From CAYXDO01 sp964463485 (GTDB taxonomy: Bacteria > Myxococcota > Kuafuiibacteriia > Kuafuiibacteriales > Kuafuiibacteriaceae): DNA of 6,409 bases. Each line of letters begins with the position of its first letter. The stretch's first letter is position 1. This document shows positions 6,302 through 6,409 of this stretch, in pieces. Where the stretch lies: contig CAYXDO010000280.1 of assembly GCA_964463485.1 (NCBI GenBank), forward strand, positions 1-6,409, given 5' to 3'. A model generated the notes under the pieces. The model saw only the letters and a program-made list of their open reading frames with translations, had not been told where the DNA came from and searched no databases. Made by a program: the position numbers and the translations under genes.

Positions 6302-6409
6302 TCTGCGTCAGCTCGTCTGCGTCAGCTCGTCTGCGTCAGCTCGTCTGCGTCAGCTCGTCTGCGTCAGATCGTCTGCGTCTGCGTCAGATCGTCTGCGTCT
6401 GCGTCAGAT
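6301..6409. repeat. Tandem array of two modules (GTCTGC and GTCAGMTC) upstream of the operon, continuing past the window
   Basis: With A = GTCTGC (6 bases) and B = GTCAGCTC or GTCAGATC (8 bases), the plus strand reads AB five times in 14-base units (6301-6370). Two 20-base AAB units follow (6371-6390, and 6391-6409 lacking its last base). The first four B modules carry C in GTCAGCTC; the last three carry A in GTCAGATC. There are no spacers, so it is not a CRISPR. On the minus strand the TGA inside each B module falls in all three frames across successive units, so no coding frame can cross the array into the first gene. The plus strand is open in all frames. No -35/-10 pair is apparent. Confidence 0.92.

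Noticed and set aside
6301..6409. CRISPR array
   Set aside because: Repeat units are 14 or 20 bases and directly contiguous, with no unique spacers and no cas genes.

Overview
This high-GC window carries five convincing genes, all on the minus strand. GC-rich third codon positions, a wall of open antisense frames, a probable beta-propeller lipoprotein and a zinc-import layout with its own non-TonB beta-barrel suggest a Gram-negative bacterium, most likely Myxococcota or a related deltaproteobacterial lineage. That assignment is inference from protein style; no marker gene is present.

Layout in transcription order, right to left. The right edge (6301-6409) is a tandem array made of two short modules, running into the window end. 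It lies immediately upstream of a small membrane-anchored protein rich in Cys and His (6282-5770). After a 73-base gap holding a hairpin and a strong Shine-Dalgarno (SD), a 450-residue outer-membrane beta-barrel follows (5695-4343). Then come a periplasmic zinc-binding protein of the ZnuA type (4329-3292) and an ABC-3 family metal permease (3288-1930). The last three genes are packed with gaps of 13 and 3 bases, so they are almost certainly one transcript. A 258-259 base gap with a heptamer repeat separates them from a lipoprotein gene (1670-285). The leftmost 284 bases contain no secure gene, only a doubtful small reading frame and three short perfect inverted repeats.

Together the core genes read as a zinc (possibly zinc/manganese) route through both membranes: the barrel for outer-membrane entry, the binding protein for periplasmic capture, the permease for inner-membrane passage. 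Two things are unusual. The permease carries a C-terminal extension of about 150 residues, made of a His-rich linker plus a HEAT-repeat-like domain. And no ATPase (ZnuC) gene lies in the cluster within this window. The Cys/His protein leading the cluster is a candidate accessory factor, but its function is not established.
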